DNA of 50,099 nt. Source: JAZDFP01 sp043801445. GTDB taxonomy: Bacteria > Planctomycetota > MHYJ01 > JACQXL01. Within the stretch, counting starts at the first letter, position 1; each line of letters opens with the position of its first letter. The stretch is taken from positions 1 through 50,099 of the forward strand of contig JAZDMB010000042.1 of NCBI GenBank assembly GCA_043801445.1, given 5' to 3'. Made by a program: the position numbers and the translations under genes. Below are positions 48,119-50,099 of the stretch, piece after piece. The notes beneath the pieces are model-generated. The model saw only the letters and a list, made by a program, of their open reading frames with translations, did no database searches and was not told the origin of the DNA.

Positions 48119-50059
48119 TTAAGAAGTCTTTAGTGATTTCTGTTCAAGAATTGTTCTCAAAACCTGCCCGTTTATTCTTCCCTTGTATTTCTTCATTACC
48201 TTACCGGCGTAGAAGTCGGTCATCTTTCTAAGTAAATCTTTTTTATCATCTGTAAAAGCTTTGAATTGATTTTCTTTGATGGTCTGGTTTATAATCGTAT
48301 CAAGTTTCTCTTCAGGAATAACTGAAAGATTATCTTTGGTGATAATATCTTTTATGCCCAATGAATTATCTTTTGTAAGTTTCTCTATAAGTGGTATTAT
48401 GATTTCTTTACAGAACATACCTTTGGAGTAAAGTTCAAATAATTCGAATAGTGATTCATCAGTAATCTTATTTACATCAACATCCTTACGGCGTAAGGCT
48501 TTAAGCCCTTGGGTCATTACCACCCCTACCAGAATCGGATTAATTTTAGTATCGGCGAGAATTTTATCTGCCAAAGATGCCTTAGCGGAAATCGCCAATT
48601 CCCTGGCAATTACATAATTAATTCCTAATTCAATATACCGCTTCTCTCTTTGCCATGGTGCATCAGGCAGATTTTGCTGGACCTTTGTAATCCTTTCTTT
48701 CGTAATCGTGGTGGGCGGAGAATCAGTATCAGGATACATCCGATTAGGTCCGGGAAGTATCCGCTCAAAATCAGTGAGACCACTTCTAAAAGGTTGGCGC
48801 GTCTCGTTGGGAATGCCTCTGATAGCATCAATTATTCTTAATCTTATCTCTTCCAGTGCTGTAGTAACATCTTGTTTACTGCCCCAGACAATCACGCCTA
48901 CATCATCATTGCTTATTTGAAGAAATTTTCTTATCAAATAGAGATCGTCATTTGAACCTGCATAAGTTGGGTAATTATCTGTATGAAGGAAATTAGGCAT
49001 AATATCCAGACAGGCAATAACGCGGATTCGGCCGGCTATCTCATCAGCAAAAGTCTTGGTCGGCTGGGTCTGGTGGTTAAATAATCCGGCAATCCCGCAT
49101 ATTTTTATGCCGCCAATGACATTACCTCTGGCAAGATTATTCTTCATAATTTCCGATTTAGTCTTGGAAAGAACTTTAGTCGAATCTGTTTTGAGGACAT
49201 TAATATTATTTTCTGTAATATTTCGTTGTACCAAAATCTGCTTGATATCAAGTAATGAATGTTGTCTTAATGACTCATTATGTAAAAGTGCGGAAATCCA
49301 ACCGATCTGAGGCACGCCTTTAATTTCAACCCGGCTACCACCTGCAATACTGGCATTAACATCCTGCCTGACCGAGCCGATACCACGGCGGACTTTACCT
49401 GTAGCCCGCATCAAACGACCGATTTCAATCACCACCTCACCTGCCTCCTGTGGTGTTCTTATATCAGCACAAGTAATAACCTCAATAAGCGGCATTCCAA
49501 GCCGGTCCGTCTTGAAGATTATCTGATGACTAATATCACTTACCTCACGACAGGCATCTTCCTCATAACAGATATGACTTATCCTTATCTTCCTATTTTT
49601 GTATGGAATCCAACCGTTAATACCGACTACGGCAGTTCTCTGGAAGCCGGTTGGAATACTGCCGTCAAGATATTGCTTCCGTGAAATATGCATCTCATCA
49701 ACAATACTGCAGTTGAGCATAAGCGCAATCTCTATGGCAATATCAAGCCCTTCCTGATTGACCATAAAGGGCGGCGTATCATCCATCTCGTATGTGCAAA
49801 CAGACTCTCTATTAAGTTGGTAAATAACTTCTTTCTTGGTCTTGAATTCCATCAAGGCGCAACCGTCATATTCACCAAGCTCTGAAAGGGTAGGTCGCAT
49901 ATGCCGTAGGATTTCTGCATCGTGGATTTTGGAATATCTACCTGCCGGGCAATTGCAGAATAACTTCTTTTTGGTCAGGAGTTGTTGATGTATTTCCACA
50001 CCACACTTGAACCCCAGACCTTCATAGAATTTAATGTTTGAATAATCTATGCTGTCCAT
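48119..50059 (-). CDS. gatE: Glu-tRNA(Gln) amidotransferase subunit E (archaeal type)
   Basis: The 646-residue protein binds Glu-tRNA(Gln) and activates the glutamate carboxyl with ATP. It begins FKCGVEIHQQLLTKKKLFCNCP, has LDGSIPTGFQRTAVVG, HICYEEDACREV, LGMPLIEVIT and GSVRQDVNASI as in the GatB/GatE cradle, then a GAD-like insertion between about residues 300 and 410 that is specific to GatE, and a tail domain related to YqeY. The length (GatB is about 480) and the insertion support GatE over GatB. It is convergent with gatD, with 2 bp between stop codons, so the pair cannot be one operon. Confidence 0.95.
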   Translation of the reverse strand: MDSIDYSNIKFYEGLGFKCGVEIHQQLLTKKKLFCNCPAGRYSKIHDAEILRHMRPTLSELGEYDGCALMEFKTKKEVIYQLNRESVCTYEMDDTPPFMVNQEGLDIAIEIALMLNCSIVDEMHISRKQYLDGSIPTGFQRTAVVGINGWIPYKNRKIRISHICYEEDACREVSDISHQIIFKTDRLGMPLIEVITCADIRTPQEAGEVVIEIGRLMRATGKVRRGIGSVRQDVNASIAGGSRVEIKGVPQIGWISALLHNESLRQHSLLDIKQILVQRNITENNINVLKTDSTKVLSKTKSEIMKNNLARGNVIGGIKICGIAGLFNHQTQPTKTFADEIAGRIRVIACLDIMPNFLHTDNYPTYAGSNDDLYLIRKFLQISNDDVGVIVWGSKQDVTTALEEIRLRIIDAIRGIPNETRQPFRSGLTDFERILPGPNRMYPDTDSPPTTITKERITKVQQNLPDAPWQREKRYIELGINYVIARELAISAKASLADKILADTKINPILVGVVMTQGLKALRRKDVDVNKITDESLFELFELYSKGMFCKEIIIPLIEKLTKDNSLGIKDIITKDNLSVIPEEKLDTIINQTIKENQFKAFTDDKKDLLRKMTDFYAGKVMKKYKGRINGQVLRTILEQKSLKTS

Positions 50060-50099
50060 CTCTTCTTATATAATACCTTAGATATGTTACCTTTTACTT

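Noticed and set aside
48119..50059. GatB instead of GatE.
   Set aside because: The protein is about 170 residues longer than GatB and has the internal GAD-like insertion typical of GatE.

Overview
The window is about 50 kb of AT-rich bacterial chromosome, roughly 40% GC by eye, densely coding and mostly housekeeping. Bacterial markers are unambiguous: an rpsB-tsf-pyrH-frr cluster, uppS, murJ, a secretin with type IV pilus/type II secretion ATPases, and bacterial tRNAs. The methylmalonyl-CoA mutase, thiolase and acyl-CoA dehydrogenase set and the NPCBM, PQQ-propeller, ChaN and TPR plus RpoA-CTD-like proteins suggest an uncultivated, probably anaerobic lineage, perhaps near the Planctomycetes. 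That placement is an inference and is only moderately secure. Two genes are of the kind normally found in archaea: gatD and gatE (Glu-tRNA(Gln) amidotransferase). A third, GMP synthase, is an ATP-pyrophosphatase subunit lacking its glutaminase domain.

Layout. 1-7 kb: 5' end of murJ, a P1B metal ATPase, a DUF3786 protein, an RluA-type pseudouridine synthase, a MetE-like protein, tRNA-CAT and a CitMHS/NhaD-like transporter. 7-17 kb, minus strand: PQQ-propeller protein, prepilin peptidase, TPR/RpoA-CTD-like protein, split methylmalonyl-CoA mutase, a helical-plus-Fn3-like protein preceded by a 21-bp repeat array, a lipoprotein, and meaB. 17-22 kb: secretin, NPCBM protein, tRNA-Pro, acyl-CoA dehydrogenase, tRNA-Gly. 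21.8-28.3 kb, plus strand: rpsB, tsf, pyrH, frr, thiC, purA, uppS. 28.6-40.3 kb, minus strand: Fn3-like secreted protein, ChaN-like protein, panB, then a pilus block (sensor kinase, PilC, two PilB paralogues, stand-alone MshEN protein) and thiolase. 40.4-50.1 kb: tRNA-Thr, a small membrane protein, an L7/L12-like two-module protein, an epimerase, an adenylate-kinase-like protein, glnA, guaA-type ATPase subunit, gatD and gatE.

How the genes fit together. The mutase subunits and MeaB form a B12-dependent methylmalonyl-CoA/succinyl-CoA module, with acyl-CoA dehydrogenase and thiolase able to feed it. Prepilin peptidase, secretin, PilB x2, PilC and MshEN are parts of one envelope machine scattered over several loci. 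GlnA, GMP synthase and GatDE form a glutamine-nitrogen neighbourhood with divergent candidate promoters between guaA and gatD.

The most striking non-genic content is (1) an exactly 21-bp-periodic degenerate array of about 24 units at 14518-15030, whose units keep a small dyad while its sequence changes, and (2) many dispersed GC-rich palindromes. At least nine of these palindromes lie in frame inside genes, including one 57-bp element found twice with 2 differences, read in two different frames. Other inverted-repeat families (ACGAAT-rich, CACAGAT-rich, a CCCCCT/AGGGGG hairpin and a MITE-like unit) occupy intergenic gaps. I found no rRNA genes, CRISPR array, transposase or phage genes.
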